In this document: in pieces, positions 1-5,600 of the stretch
Layout of the letters: each line of letters starts with the position of its first letter
How positions within the stretch are numbered: position 1 is the first letter of the stretch
NCBI GenBank assembly: GCA_026388865.1
Contig: JAPLIX010000185.1
Span: 1-5,600 of the forward strand
Reading direction: 5' to 3'
Length of the DNA: 5,600 nucleotides
Source: Pseudomonadota bacterium
GTDB taxonomy: Bacteria > Desulfobacterota > WTBG01 > CAIYCZ01
Position numbers and translations under genes: made by a program
The notes under the pieces: model-generated
Databases searched by the model: none
Told to the model about the DNA's origin: nothing
Seen by the model: only the letters and a program-made list of their open reading frames with translations

Positions 1-2
1 AA

Positions 3-37
3 AGGCACGGCTTTATATTATCAGATGTACCGTGCCT
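3..37 (-). terminator. Possible terminator hairpin after the binding-protein gene
   Basis: A perfect 8-bp stem pairs AGGCACGG (3-10) with CCGTGCCT (30-37) around a 19-base loop, 24 bases past the stop codon of the binding-protein gene. Read on the minus strand, the stem is followed by at least two U residues before the window ends, so a full U-tract cannot be confirmed. The long loop is unusual for an intrinsic terminator. Its position at the end of the last gene favours transcription termination or 3'-end protection of the operon mRNA. It shares GTACCGTG with the hairpin on the other side of the same gene. Confidence 0.45.
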
Positions 38-60
38 ATAGTTTAAAATATTTATAGCTG

Positions 61-1209
61 TTAATCAATCAATTTCCATGTACCATCTTTCACGGTAATC
101 ATAACCATTGAATCAACACCCAGACCACAGTGGTCAGTTGGCGACATAGTATATACGCCGCTAATACTTACAAACCCTTTGGTATTCTCAATAGCATCTC
201 TTACTTTAGGTGGAAGCGTACTGTTTGATTTTTTCATGGCATTAACGACCAGCATAATGGCATCCCAGGCATAACCTGAATGGGTGCTGACCTTGCCATA
301 TTTTTTTACATTCTCATACTCATTTACAAATTCCTGAATTAATTTTTTCTGCGGATCAGAGTCGGAAAGCTGATCAGGCACCATCAATTTAGTGGAAGGC
401 ATCATGGTTCCTTCTGCAGCACTGCCGGCGAGCTCAAGGTATTTGGGATCAGGAAGACCATGGCACTGAATAAGTGGTATCTTGAAATCAAGCTGCTTGA
501 CATTTTTTGCTACAATAGAACCTGGCGGCCCTATGGTCCAGCAGATCAGGGCCTGCGCGTCAGCTCCCTTAAGCTTGGTGAGCTGTACCGTCATGTCTGA
601 ATCAGTGATATCAAATTTTTCCTGAGCGACTATCGTGATGCCGTATTTCTCGGAAAGCGCCTTTAATGATTTTTCACCTTCTTCGCCAAATTTGTCAGAT
701 GCAGTGATAAGAGCAACCTTTTTTATGCCCTGTTTCTGCAGATACTGATACACCTTTTCAACAGCTGTTATTGTTTTTTGCGGCGACTTAAATACCCATT
801 TTCGGACCGGGTTAACCGGAGGAGTGCCGCCAACACAGGCAACAGTAGGAATACCGGCCTTGTCAACAATGTTTAAAATTGCCATTGCACTTTCAGTCCT
901 GGTTGGGCCGATAAGAGCAACCACCTTCTCTTTTTCAATTAACCGTTTTGCCTGCAGGGCAGCCTTGCCGGCATCACTTTCAGAATCGCCGAAGACAAGC
1001 AGTATCGGGCTGCCGTTGACCCCGCCTTCTTTATTAATCCTTTCAACAGCCATCTCTGCAACATGCTTAGACGGTGTTCCAATGTGTCCTGCCGGCCCTG
1101 ACAGATCAAACAGGCAGCCGATCTTTATGGGTTCAGCAGCATTTGCATAGCCACCTACAGTAATTATAGATAGCGCGGTAAGCAGTACAATAAATCCCCT
1201 CATCTTCAT
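61..1209 (-). CDS. Branched-chain amino acid-type ABC transporter substrate-binding protein (LivK-like)
   Basis: This is a periplasmic solute receptor of the type I binding-protein fold (Peripla_BP_6/LivK family), 382 residues, which would deliver ligand to the LivHM permease. A signal peptide is clear: MKMR, a hydrophobic stretch at about residues 5-20, then ANA/AEP, suggesting cleavage after residue 24 and a soluble mature protein of about 358 residues, usual for the family. The mature start PIKIGCLFDLSGPAG (27-41), EGGVNG (61-66), the VVALIGPTRTESA segment (96-108), the lobe-2 start KKVALITASDKFGEEG (163-178) and the terminal DGTWKLI (375-381) are all typical. The reading frame extends to a TTG at 1248, but GGGAGGG lies five bases before the ATG at 1209 and the signal peptide begins there, so I chose that ATG. 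The ligand cannot be read from sequence: leucine/isoleucine/valine, an aromatic acid or another small organic acid are all possible, so no gene symbol is given. Confidence 0.93.
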   Translation of the reverse strand: MKMRGFIVLLTALSIITVGGYANAAEPIKIGCLFDLSGPAGHIGTPSKHVAEMAVERINKEGGVNGSPILLVFGDSESDAGKAALQAKRLIEKEKVVALIGPTRTESAMAILNIVDKAGIPTVACVGGTPPVNPVRKWVFKSPQKTITAVEKVYQYLQKQGIKKVALITASDKFGEEGEKSLKALSEKYGITIVAQEKFDITDSDMTVQLTKLKGADAQALICWTIGPPGSIVAKNVKQLDFKIPLIQCHGLPDPKYLELAGSAAEGTMMPSTKLMVPDQLSDSDPQKKLIQEFVNEYENVKKYGKVSTHSGYAWDAIMLVVNAMKKSNSTLPPKVRDAIENTKGFVSISGVYTMSPTDHCGLGVDSMVMITVKDGTWKLID

Positions 1210-1213
1210 AATT

Positions 1214-1220
1214 CCCTCCC
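1214..1220 (-). promoter_or_regulatory. Strong ribosome binding site deciding the binding-protein start
   Basis: The minus strand reads GGGAGGGAATT directly before the ATG at 1209. The GGAGG core (1219-1215) has a five-base spacer. This rules against the in-frame upstream TTG at 1248, which has no such site and would put charged residues and prolines before the signal peptide. The strength of the site fits the excess of binding protein over permease usual in these importers. Confidence 0.75.
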
Positions 1221-1241
1221 CTGGTGTGTTACGTTTAGAGA

Positions 1242-1290
1242 AGGGCAAGGTACCGTGATTAATTAATGCGTACGGTACCCCCCCTGCCCT
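1242..1290 (-). promoter_or_regulatory. Intercistronic hairpin between the barrel gene and the binding-protein gene
   Basis: The 93-base spacer between the barrel gene and the binding-protein gene contains a long two-part stem. On the plus strand GGTACCGT (1249-1256) pairs perfectly with ACGGTACC (1272-1279) over a 15-base AT-rich loop. After an asymmetric internal loop (A1248 against a run of five C), AGGGCA (1242-1247) pairs with TGCCCT (1285-1290). No U-tract follows on the minus strand, so it is unlikely to be a complete intrinsic terminator. By analogy with other importer operons it could be an mRNA-processing or stabilising element that raises the level of the binding-protein message, or a DNA operator dyad. 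The role is inferred; the dyad is seen directly. Confidence 0.6.
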
Positions 1291-1302
1291 GTTTATTTTA
1301 CG

Positions 1303-2232
1303 TTAAAAATGAAGGACCAGGTCAACCGTGTAGCGGTCATCCATTAATCCGTCATTCGGGTTAGTCAGAGGTAATTCATAGGCAAAGCCAAGATCAAGGT
1401 TTTTAAAAACACCTGCCTGCTCAAATACCCGATAGCGGAAGCCGGCTGCCATGGTAACAAAATTCCTGTTCTCAAGGCCATGCTTCGATCCCAAATTGAT
1501 GACATCGCCGCCCTCAAACTTTGCAATGCTTGCTACCAGTTCATCCCTGCCAGCCTGACGCGCGACACAGAAATGGTTCAGCTCAATGAGCGGAAAGAGC
1601 CGCGGCGTGAGCGCATAGCTGACGTGATAGCTTTGATAAATTTCCATACTTTCCTGTTTTGCATTAAACGGGATAATCATCCCCAGGGTTCCCATAAACT
1701 GCCATTTATCACAGCCTTTAAGAAACGTTACGGACGGGGCTGCGTTACCATCTCCATTGCCCTGAAAAACATCTCTGCTGCCCTGTGAGAATTCAAAGAG
1801 CATTTTTCCTGAAACGATAAATTCTTCCTGCGGGCAATAATACAGGGCATACTTAAAACCTGCAGCTATGTCTCCCCAGCCGCTGTCATGCTGCAATGAG
1901 TGCTCGGGCTTGAAATCAATGTACCCGTCCTTGGCGGCAATGAGTGAAAACTTCTCGTTAAACGCGTAGGTTGCTCTGACTGCAGTGAAATTTAAGTGCC
2001 CGTTAAGCGGGACCCGTCCCAGCTTGGTGCTGATGCGTTTCGGCAGGTCCTGGTAGCCGTTTACTACATGAACGTAAGACCTGTTCTGCGCTTCATCAAA
2101 ATAGACTGGATTGGTTACCGGTTTAATAAAGCGGGCAAACGGGTCTTCAGCGCCGGTGCAGATTCCGGCTGCAAAAATTACTACGCCTGCAGCAAGCATT
2201 ATCAGTGGTAGTTTGCGTATTGTTCCTTTCAT
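1303..2232 (-). CDS. Predicted outer-membrane beta-barrel protein (transporter/channel-like)
   Basis: The protein has 309 residues and no family name I can assign with certainty. An N-terminal signal peptide is visible: KGTIRK, a hydrophobic stretch at about residues 9-25, and probable cleavage near CTGA/ED at residue 28. C25 is preceded by GI, so it is not a good lipobox. The rest alternates short amphipathic strands with polar turns (for example 81-90, 94-100, 120-131, 136-147, 176-187, 200-207, 258-269, 278-286) and ends RYTVDLVLHF. The C-terminal phenylalanine with alternating hydrophobics is the usual signal of an outer-membrane barrel recognised by BamA. The GWGDIAAGFKYAL segment (118-130) recalls small barrels annotated as putative transporters or MetA-pathway phenol-degradation proteins, but this is a weak resemblance. 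AAGGGG lies five bases before the ATG. Lying between livF and the binding-protein gene, it probably serves the same importer as an outer-membrane channel; this is inference from context. Confidence 0.8.
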   Translation of the reverse strand: MKGTIRKLPLIMLAAGVVIFAAGICTGAEDPFARFIKPVTNPVYFDEAQNRSYVHVVNGYQDLPKRISTKLGRVPLNGHLNFTAVRATYAFNEKFSLIAAKDGYIDFKPEHSLQHDSGWGDIAAGFKYALYYCPQEEFIVSGKMLFEFSQGSRDVFQGNGDGNAAPSVTFLKGCDKWQFMGTLGMIIPFNAKQESMEIYQSYHVSYALTPRLFPLIELNHFCVARQAGRDELVASIAKFEGGDVINLGSKHGLENRNFVTMAAGFRYRVFEQAGVFKNLDLGFAYELPLTNPNDGLMDDRYTVDLVLHF

Positions 2233-2298
2233 GGATACCCCTTTCTCTGTTCTGTTTAATTCCTATACTGTTATTGCGGGTTTCTGTTTGCCGTCTGA

Positions 2299-2327
2299 AT
2301 TCTGCGCTGTTATCACCTCCCTGTCAG
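2299..2327 (-). promoter_or_regulatory. Weak sigma70-like promoter candidate upstream of the barrel gene
   Basis: In the 109-base gap after livF the minus strand shows CTGACA (2327-2322), five of six matches to the -35 consensus, then exactly 17 bases, then CAGAAT (2304-2299), four of six matches to the -10 consensus. This would start transcription about 60 bases before the barrel gene and could give the barrel and binding-protein genes their own message. Matches of this quality occur often by chance, so it is only a candidate. Confidence 0.25.
2312..2321 (-). promoter_or_regulatory. Orphan Shine-Dalgarno-like sequence without a usable start codon
   Basis: The minus strand reads GGGAGGTGAT, almost the full anti-SD complement, 20 bases after the livF stop codon. 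No ATG, GTG or TTG follows at normal spacing, and the next gene starts 80 bases later with its own site. The GTG inside the motif opens only a 17-codon frame ending in TAG, too close to its SD to be a credible start. It may be a relic of a lost gene start or chance. Confidence 0.35.
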
Positions 2328-2341
2328 TATGGATTTTTAGC

Positions 2342-3064
2342 TCAAAGATCCCGGGTCTTTCCCAGATAGGCTCTTTGAATCTCCTTGTTTTCAAGCAGCT
2401 CCTCGCGTGAACCCTGAAGCACTATTTTGCCCGTTTCCAGAACGTAGCCGCGATCGGCGATAGAAAGCGCCATTTTAGCGTTCTGTTCCACCAGCAGAAT
2501 AGTGGTCCCCTTCTCTCTCAGCTTTTCAATCTTATTGAATATTTCTTTTACCATCAGCGGCGACAAACCCATAGATGGTTCATCGAGCAGAAGCAGTTGC
2601 GGTGCTGCCATGAGAGCCCGCCCGATGGCAAGCATCTGCTGCTCTCCGCCGCTTAAGGTACCTGCCAGCTGATTTTTTCTGTCCTTGAGGGCCGGGAATA
2701 AATTAAAAATTTCATGCAGGTCTTCCTGAAACTCCGTATCCGCTCGCATAATGCGCTGATATGCGCCAAGCAGTAAATTGTCCATAACCGAAAGCGTGCC
2801 GAAGATCTGCCGTCCCTCAGGCACCAGCGAGATACCGTGTGCTACAATTTTTGAAGGCTGCCAGGAAGCTATTTTCTTGCCGCGAAACAGTATGGAACCT
2901 GTTTTTTCAGGCAGCAACCCTAATATGGTTTTAAGCAGTGTTGTTTTCCCGGCGCCGTTGGCACCAATTAAAACGACAATCTCCTGGTCTGCAACATGCA
3001 GCGAGACATTTTTAAGCGCCTGGATGTGGCCGTAAAATGTGTTAATATTTATAATACGAATCAC
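2342..3064 (-). CDS. livF: LivF-type ATP-binding protein of the branched-chain amino acid ABC importer
   Basis: This 240-residue cytoplasmic ATPase forms the nucleotide-binding heterodimer with LivG and drives LivHM. All ABC motifs are present: the N-terminal NTFYGHIQALKNVS (8-21), Walker A GANGAGKTT (34-42), the VPEGRQIF block at the Q-loop position (81-88), signature LSGGEQQ (137-143), Walker B LLLLDEP with D161 and E162, and the D-loop region MGLSP. The switch region reads LVEQNA (191-196), with glutamine in place of the common ABC histidine. This LVEQN form and VPEGR are hallmarks of LivF rather than LivG and so settle which paralogue this is. The start is GTG: an in-frame TGA lies only three codons upstream (3071-3073), and no other standard start exists before residue 94. 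No convincing Shine-Dalgarno precedes it. It is separated from livG by 235 bases holding a degenerate inverted repeat, where these two genes usually abut. Confidence 0.95.
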   Translation of the reverse strand: MIRIININTFYGHIQALKNVSLHVADQEIVVLIGANGAGKTTLLKTILGLLPEKTGSILFRGKKIASWQPSKIVAHGISLVPEGRQIFGTLSVMDNLLLGAYQRIMRADTEFQEDLHEIFNLFPALKDRKNQLAGTLSGGEQQMLAIGRALMAAPQLLLLDEPSMGLSPLMVKEIFNKIEKLREKGTTILLVEQNAKMALSIADRGYVLETGKIVLQGSREELLENKEIQRAYLGKTRDL

Positions 3065-3108
3065 GATATTTCAACTAAAATATAACCTAACCCGGACAAG
3101 CCGGAGCT

Positions 3109-3256
3109 AAATCCGAATAGCGAAATCAAAAATTCTAAACAAATTCAAATGACCAAAAAGGAAAATTTAAAACGACTCTGGTGAAAAATGCTGTTTTGAA
3201 GTTTGGAACATTTTTATTTTTAATTTGTTTCGTGCTTCGATATTCGTATTTCGTAT
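3109..3256. repeat. Degenerate AT-rich inverted repeat in the livG-livF spacer
   Basis: The 235-base spacer 3065-3299 holds no gene. Its core is a long imperfect dyad centred near 3184. The left arm (about 3109-3174) matches the reverse complement of the right arm (about 3192-3256) in blocks: AAATCCGAATAGCGAA against AAATACGAATATCGAA, an exact AAACAAATT in each, and AAAAC near the centre. The arms differ by a short gap of about six bases. A further CCGGacaagCCGG mini-dyad lies at 3092-3104 beside it. The pattern (TTTCGTGCTTCGATATTCG on one side, AAACAAATTCAAAT on the other) resembles decayed, non-coding, MITE-like intergenic repeats that I recall from genomes of anaerobic and uncultured bacteria; that family link is from memory. 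Translating it gives low-complexity N/K/I/E-rich peptides such as RNTNIEARNK, which are commonly mis-annotated as small proteins. Confidence 0.65.
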
Positions 3257-3278
3257 TTTTTCTTGCCAAAAAAACACG
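3252..3278 (-). other. Small A/U-rich hairpin downstream of livG
   Basis: Starting 21 bases after the livG stop, the minus-strand RNA can fold CGUGUUUUUU (3278-3269) against AAAAAAUACG (3261-3252), with one G-U pair and a seven-base loop. The stem is mostly A-U and no U-tract follows, so it is a poor terminator. It overlaps the outer end of the inverted repeat and may mark that element's boundary or be a weak pause or processing site. Confidence 0.3.
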
Positions 3279-3299
3279 AAAATAACAACTAAGGGACTA

Positions 3300-4079
3300 T
3301 TAGCATTCTTCACCCAGATAAGCGCCAATAACCTTCTTATTGGTCTGAATAGCAAGCGGGCCGCCTTCAGCTATTTTGTTCCCCTGGTCAATGACGATGA
3401 TGTTTTCCGAGATTTCCATTACCAGTTCCATATCGTGCTCTATGATAACAATGGTTATGCCCTGCTGCTGCAGTTTTAAAATAAGCGTTGCCAGCTCCGC
3501 AGTCTCATGCGCGTTAAGCCCTGCCGCCGGTTCATCAAGCAGCAGAATTTCCGGGTCTCCGGCAAGGGCCCGGGCGATCTCCAGCAGCCGCTGCTGGCCA
3601 AACGGCAGATTCCCGGCCATTTCTGGCGCCCGTTTCTCAAGCCCCACCAGCTGCAGCACTGCCATTGATGTTTCGCTGATAGCGGCCTCTTCCTGTTTAA
3701 ATGTTTTAGTTCGAAACGCTGCACCGAATATCTCGGTGTGGCCTTTTTTATGGCTCCCTACCTTTACATTGTCCAGTACGGTCATATTGTCAAACAGATT
3801 CACGTTCTGAAAGGTCCTGACCATGCCCCGCGCCGCGATAGCATGCGGCTTAAGCCCGAAAATCGGCTCGTTTTTGAAGATTATCTGCCCCCCATCAGCT
3901 TTGAGTACGCCGCTGATAAGATTAAAGGTGGTAGTCTTGCCGGCACCATTTGGCCCGATGATGGCTGCAATTTCGTTTTTCTTAACCTCAAAGGAAAGGT
4001 CATTAACGGCAACAATGCCGTCAAACTTTTTCAGTAAATGTTTGACAACCAGAAACGGCATACGGTTACTTTTTCTCAC
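3300..4079 (-). CDS. livG: LivG-type ATP-binding protein of the branched-chain amino acid ABC importer
   Basis: This is the second cytoplasmic ATPase of the importer, 259 residues from the GTG start, the expected length. Motifs: KKFDGIVAVNDLSF (17-30), Walker A GPNGAGKTT (42-50), Q-loop RTFQN with Q91, a variant signature NLPFGQQR (157-164, where LivG proteins usually read LSYGQQR), Walker B ILLLDEP with D182 and E183, D-loop AGLN (186-189), and the switch histidine H215 in IIEHDM. The C-terminal tail IAEGGP...VIGAYLGEE is the short extension typical of LivG/LivF (BCA_ABC_TP_C). RTFQN and EHDM separate it from LivF. The GTG overlaps the livM stop by four bases (GTGA, 4076-4079), indicating translational coupling. 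An in-frame ATG at 4061 (Met7), preceded by GAGAAA, would give a 253-residue protein that begins where most homologues do and is an equally possible start. Confidence 0.95.
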   Translation of the reverse strand: MRKSNRMPFLVVKHLLKKFDGIVAVNDLSFEVKKNEIAAIIGPNGAGKTTTFNLISGVLKADGGQIIFKNEPIFGLKPHAIAARGMVRTFQNVNLFDNMTVLDNVKVGSHKKGHTEIFGAAFRTKTFKQEEAAISETSMAVLQLVGLEKRAPEMAGNLPFGQQRLLEIARALAGDPEILLLDEPAAGLNAHETAELATLILKLQQQGITIVIIEHDMELVMEISENIIVIDQGNKIAEGGPLAIQTNKKVIGAYLGEEC

Positions 4080-5008
4080 TGGGTAAAAATCATTACCAGA
4101 ATAAGGATAATCCCGTACAGTGCCATTTCGAGGTCCGCGGTATTGAGGCTGGGAGAAAAAGAACCAAGAACTCTCAGCAGCTCAGGCAAAACAGCCAGGC
4201 TCACAGCGCCTAACAGCGCCCCCCACATGGTATGCATGCCGCCAACCACCACCATGGTGACTAACTTTATTGAAAAAACAAAATGACATACATCGTCCGG
4301 GTTAACATAAAAAAGCGGTGAGGAATGGGCATACAAATACCCGGCAAACCCGGCATATACCGCACTGAGGACAAATATCTTGAGTTTGCAGCGATAGGTG
4401 TTGACACCAAGAACATTGGTCACCACCTCGCTCTTATGAATTGCCAGCAGCGCCCGGCCAAAGCGGGAATTGACCAGGTTATTACTCAATATGAAAATTA
4501 TGAAGGTGAGCGCCCATATGAAATAGTATTGCGTAATATCACTATCAGTAACCAGCCCTAAAAAATTGAGCGGGGGTATGTTCGGGATGCCGCCCGGGCC
4601 GCCCGTGATATCAAAAGGATTGGCCCTGAGAATTGCATGGATGATGAGCCCGATGCCGAGCGTTGCCATGGCAAGATAGTGCTCTTTTAGTTTCAGGGTT
4701 GGTATGCCAATAAGAAAGGCGAGCACCCCTGAAACCATAATAGCCGGCACCAAAGAGAGCAGCGGGGAGATGCTGAACTGTGTTGTCAAAATTGCAGATG
4801 TGTACGCACCGGCTGCAAAAAATGCGGCATGACCAAGTGAGATTTGCCCCGCATAGCCCATAAGAAGATTGAGACCAATGACCGCGATGGCATAGATGCC
4901 CGCTATAGACAGAATTGCAAGATAGTAGGAGAGCTCATTCTTAAAAAAGAACGGCAGTATTATTATTACCGCAAGCAATATGGTGTAGCGAATGGCCTGA
5001 GATTTCAT
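4076..5008 (-). CDS. livM: LivM-type permease of the branched-chain amino acid ABC importer
   Basis: This inner-membrane subunit has 310 residues and pairs with LivH to form the translocation path. It is strongly hydrophobic, with segments at about 7-22, 28-50, 61-77, 82-103, 112-127, 160-178, 209-226, 245-257, 261-281 and 292-308. Family marks are GLNLLMGYAGQISLGHAAF (45-63), the DITGGPGGIP block (133-142), the cytoplasmic coupling loop GRALLAIHKSEVVTNVLGVN (184-203) that would contact the ATPases, and VVVGGMHTMWGALLGA (253-268). In the coupling loop the glutamate is kept, but the alanines common in relatives are valine and threonine. The protein ends at IFTQ, whereas many LivM proteins continue with a short F-x-P-x-G tail; the stop lies inside the livG start. 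The ATG is 14 bases after the livH stop; only a distant AGGA (about 18 bases away) precedes it, so translation is probably coupled to livH. Confidence 0.94.
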   Translation of the reverse strand: MKSQAIRYTILLAVIIILPFFFKNELSYYLAILSIAGIYAIAVIGLNLLMGYAGQISLGHAAFFAAGAYTSAILTTQFSISPLLSLVPAIMVSGVLAFLIGIPTLKLKEHYLAMATLGIGLIIHAILRANPFDITGGPGGIPNIPPLNFLGLVTDSDITQYYFIWALTFIIFILSNNLVNSRFGRALLAIHKSEVVTNVLGVNTYRCKLKIFVLSAVYAGFAGYLYAHSSPLFYVNPDDVCHFVFSIKLVTMVVVGGMHTMWGALLGAVSLAVLPELLRVLGSFSPSLNTADLEMALYGIILILVMIFTQ

Positions 5009-5022
5009 AGCGAAAAGTATTT

Positions 5023-5600
5023 TTATCCTCTGCCAATAATTCCCTGGGGCCGCAGATAGAGAACGATAAGGAGAATGGAGAAGGCAATGGCGTCCTTGTA
5101 TCCGGAAAAGACAATATTGCCGAATGTTTCCAGAATTCCTAGGCTTATGCCGCCGAGTATGGCCCCCGGGCCGCTTCCCAACCCTCCCAGGATAACTGCA
5201 CAGAACCCCTTAAGGCCCAGTTCTGTTCCCCGGCTCCATGAAATCTGCGTTGTCGGTGTAACCATAATACCCGCAACCGCCCCCATAAGTGCGCTCAGCC
5301 CGAAAGACAGCAAAGACATCCGGTCCACATCAATACCTACAATATGGGCTGCCTCTCTGTTTATGGAACAGGCGCGCATGGCCTTTCCCATCACCGTGCG
5401 GCGAAAAAAAATGGACAGACAGATCATGATAATGCCGGCCACGCCCATGATCCAGAGGCTCTGAACGGAAAGGGTGGCGGTAGATATTTTAATATAGTCA
5501 GGCCCGGGAAATGACTGAAAGGTAAAGCTGTCTTTGGTGACGAAGGCGGCGCACGCTTTTATGAAAATTGAAACCCCTATGGTAATAATGATGAGGGTAA
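5023..5600 (-). CDS. livH: LivH-type permease of the branched-chain amino acid ABC importer (N-terminus outside window)
   Basis: This is the partner permease of LivM. The frame is open through the window edge at 5600, giving 191 visible residues; family members run to about 290-310, so roughly the first 100 are missing. Visible residue 1 is T (codon 5598-5596). The stretch before the internal ATG at 5448 reads TLIIITIGVSIFIKACA and later LSVQSLWI, normal LivH sequence, so that ATG is Met51 of the visible part and not the start. Marks include the coupling loop GKAMRACSINREAAHIVGID (71-90) and the pair LGLKGFCAVILGGLGSGPGA (127-146), then GILETF (154-159). The C-terminus LRPQGIIGRG keeps the usual R-P-x-G-x-x-G tail. 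The stop TAA is 14 bases before livM. The operon promoter and any regulator must lie beyond 5600. Confidence 0.95.
   Translation of the reverse strand, partial: TLIIITIGVSIFIKACAAFVTKDSFTFQSFPGPDYIKISTATLSVQSLWIMGVAGIIMICLSIFFRRTVMGKAMRACSINREAAHIVGIDVDRMSLLSFGLSALMGAVAGIMVTPTTQISWSRGTELGLKGFCAVILGGLGSGPGAILGGISLGILETFGNIVFSGYKDAIAFSILLIVLYLRPQGIIGRG

Noticed and set aside
1210..1248. N-terminal extension of the binding protein from the TTG at 1248
   Set aside because: It would place 13 polar and proline-containing residues before the signal peptide, and a strong ribosome binding site lies inside it, five bases before the ATG at 1209.
1242..1290. Reading the intercistronic hairpin as an intrinsic terminator
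   Set aside because: The minus strand after the stem reads TCTCTAAACG, with no U-tract, and a co-directed gene of the same system follows 33 bases later.
3079..3084. TATATT -10-like hexamer just before livF
   Set aside because: No -35-like hexamer lies at 16-18 bases, and transcription from it would leave only about seven bases before the GTG. In such AT-rich sequence a TATATT is expected by chance.
3167..3355. Minus-strand open frame of 62 codons across the livG-livF spacer
   Set aside because: It runs through the inverted repeat, overlaps the 3' end of livG in another frame, and encodes the low-complexity N/K/I/E peptide typical of translated intergenic repeats. No ribosome binding site or family resemblance supports it.
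3376..3810. Long plus-strand open frame of 144 codons opposite livG
   Set aside because: It is antisense to the conserved ATPase core, its composition is serine/proline-rich as expected from the complement of a coding strand, and it resembles no protein family. The other plus-strand frames opposite livM, livH, livF, the barrel and the binding protein are rejected for the same reasons.
5023..5448. Calling livH as a complete 141-residue gene starting at 5448
   Set aside because: The frame continues without a stop to the window edge, and the 50 further residues match normal LivH sequence, so the gene is cut by the window and is not short.

Overview
The window holds the 3' part of one minus-strand operon for a branched-chain amino acid (Liv/HAAT)-type ABC importer. 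In transcription order, from high to low coordinates, it contains: the C-terminal two thirds of a LivH permease (cut by the window edge at 5600), a LivM permease, a LivG ATPase, a 235-base AT-rich intergenic block built around a degenerate inverted repeat, a LivF ATPase, a predicted outer-membrane beta-barrel protein, and a type I periplasmic substrate-binding protein. A possible terminator hairpin lies at positions 3-37. Every real gene is on the minus strand. I see no RNA genes, insertion sequences, CRISPR arrays or defence genes.

The organism is a Gram-negative bacterium: a secreted binding protein sits beside a barrel ending in a C-terminal phenylalanine. Base composition is moderate, with AT-rich spacers. 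The style of the binding protein and the Liv cluster resembles anaerobic Desulfobacterota or Nitrospirota-like lineages, where such importers are numerous, but this is an impression from family resemblance. Nothing in the window fixes the taxon.

The proteins form one import route. The barrel could admit the solute through the outer membrane, the binding protein captures it in the periplasm, LivH and LivM form the inner-membrane channel, and LivG and LivF power it with ATP. All core motifs of both ATPases and both permeases are intact. The real substrate is uncertain: Liv-type systems in anaerobes also carry aromatic acids, amides, urea and other small organic acids.

This is mostly an ordinary transporter operon. 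The points worth a second look are the barrel gene inside the operon, the repeat block that splits livG from livF and leaves livF without a visible Shine-Dalgarno, two hairpins sharing an 8-base motif on either side of the binding-protein gene, and an orphan Shine-Dalgarno-like sequence after livF. I found no convincing new system.
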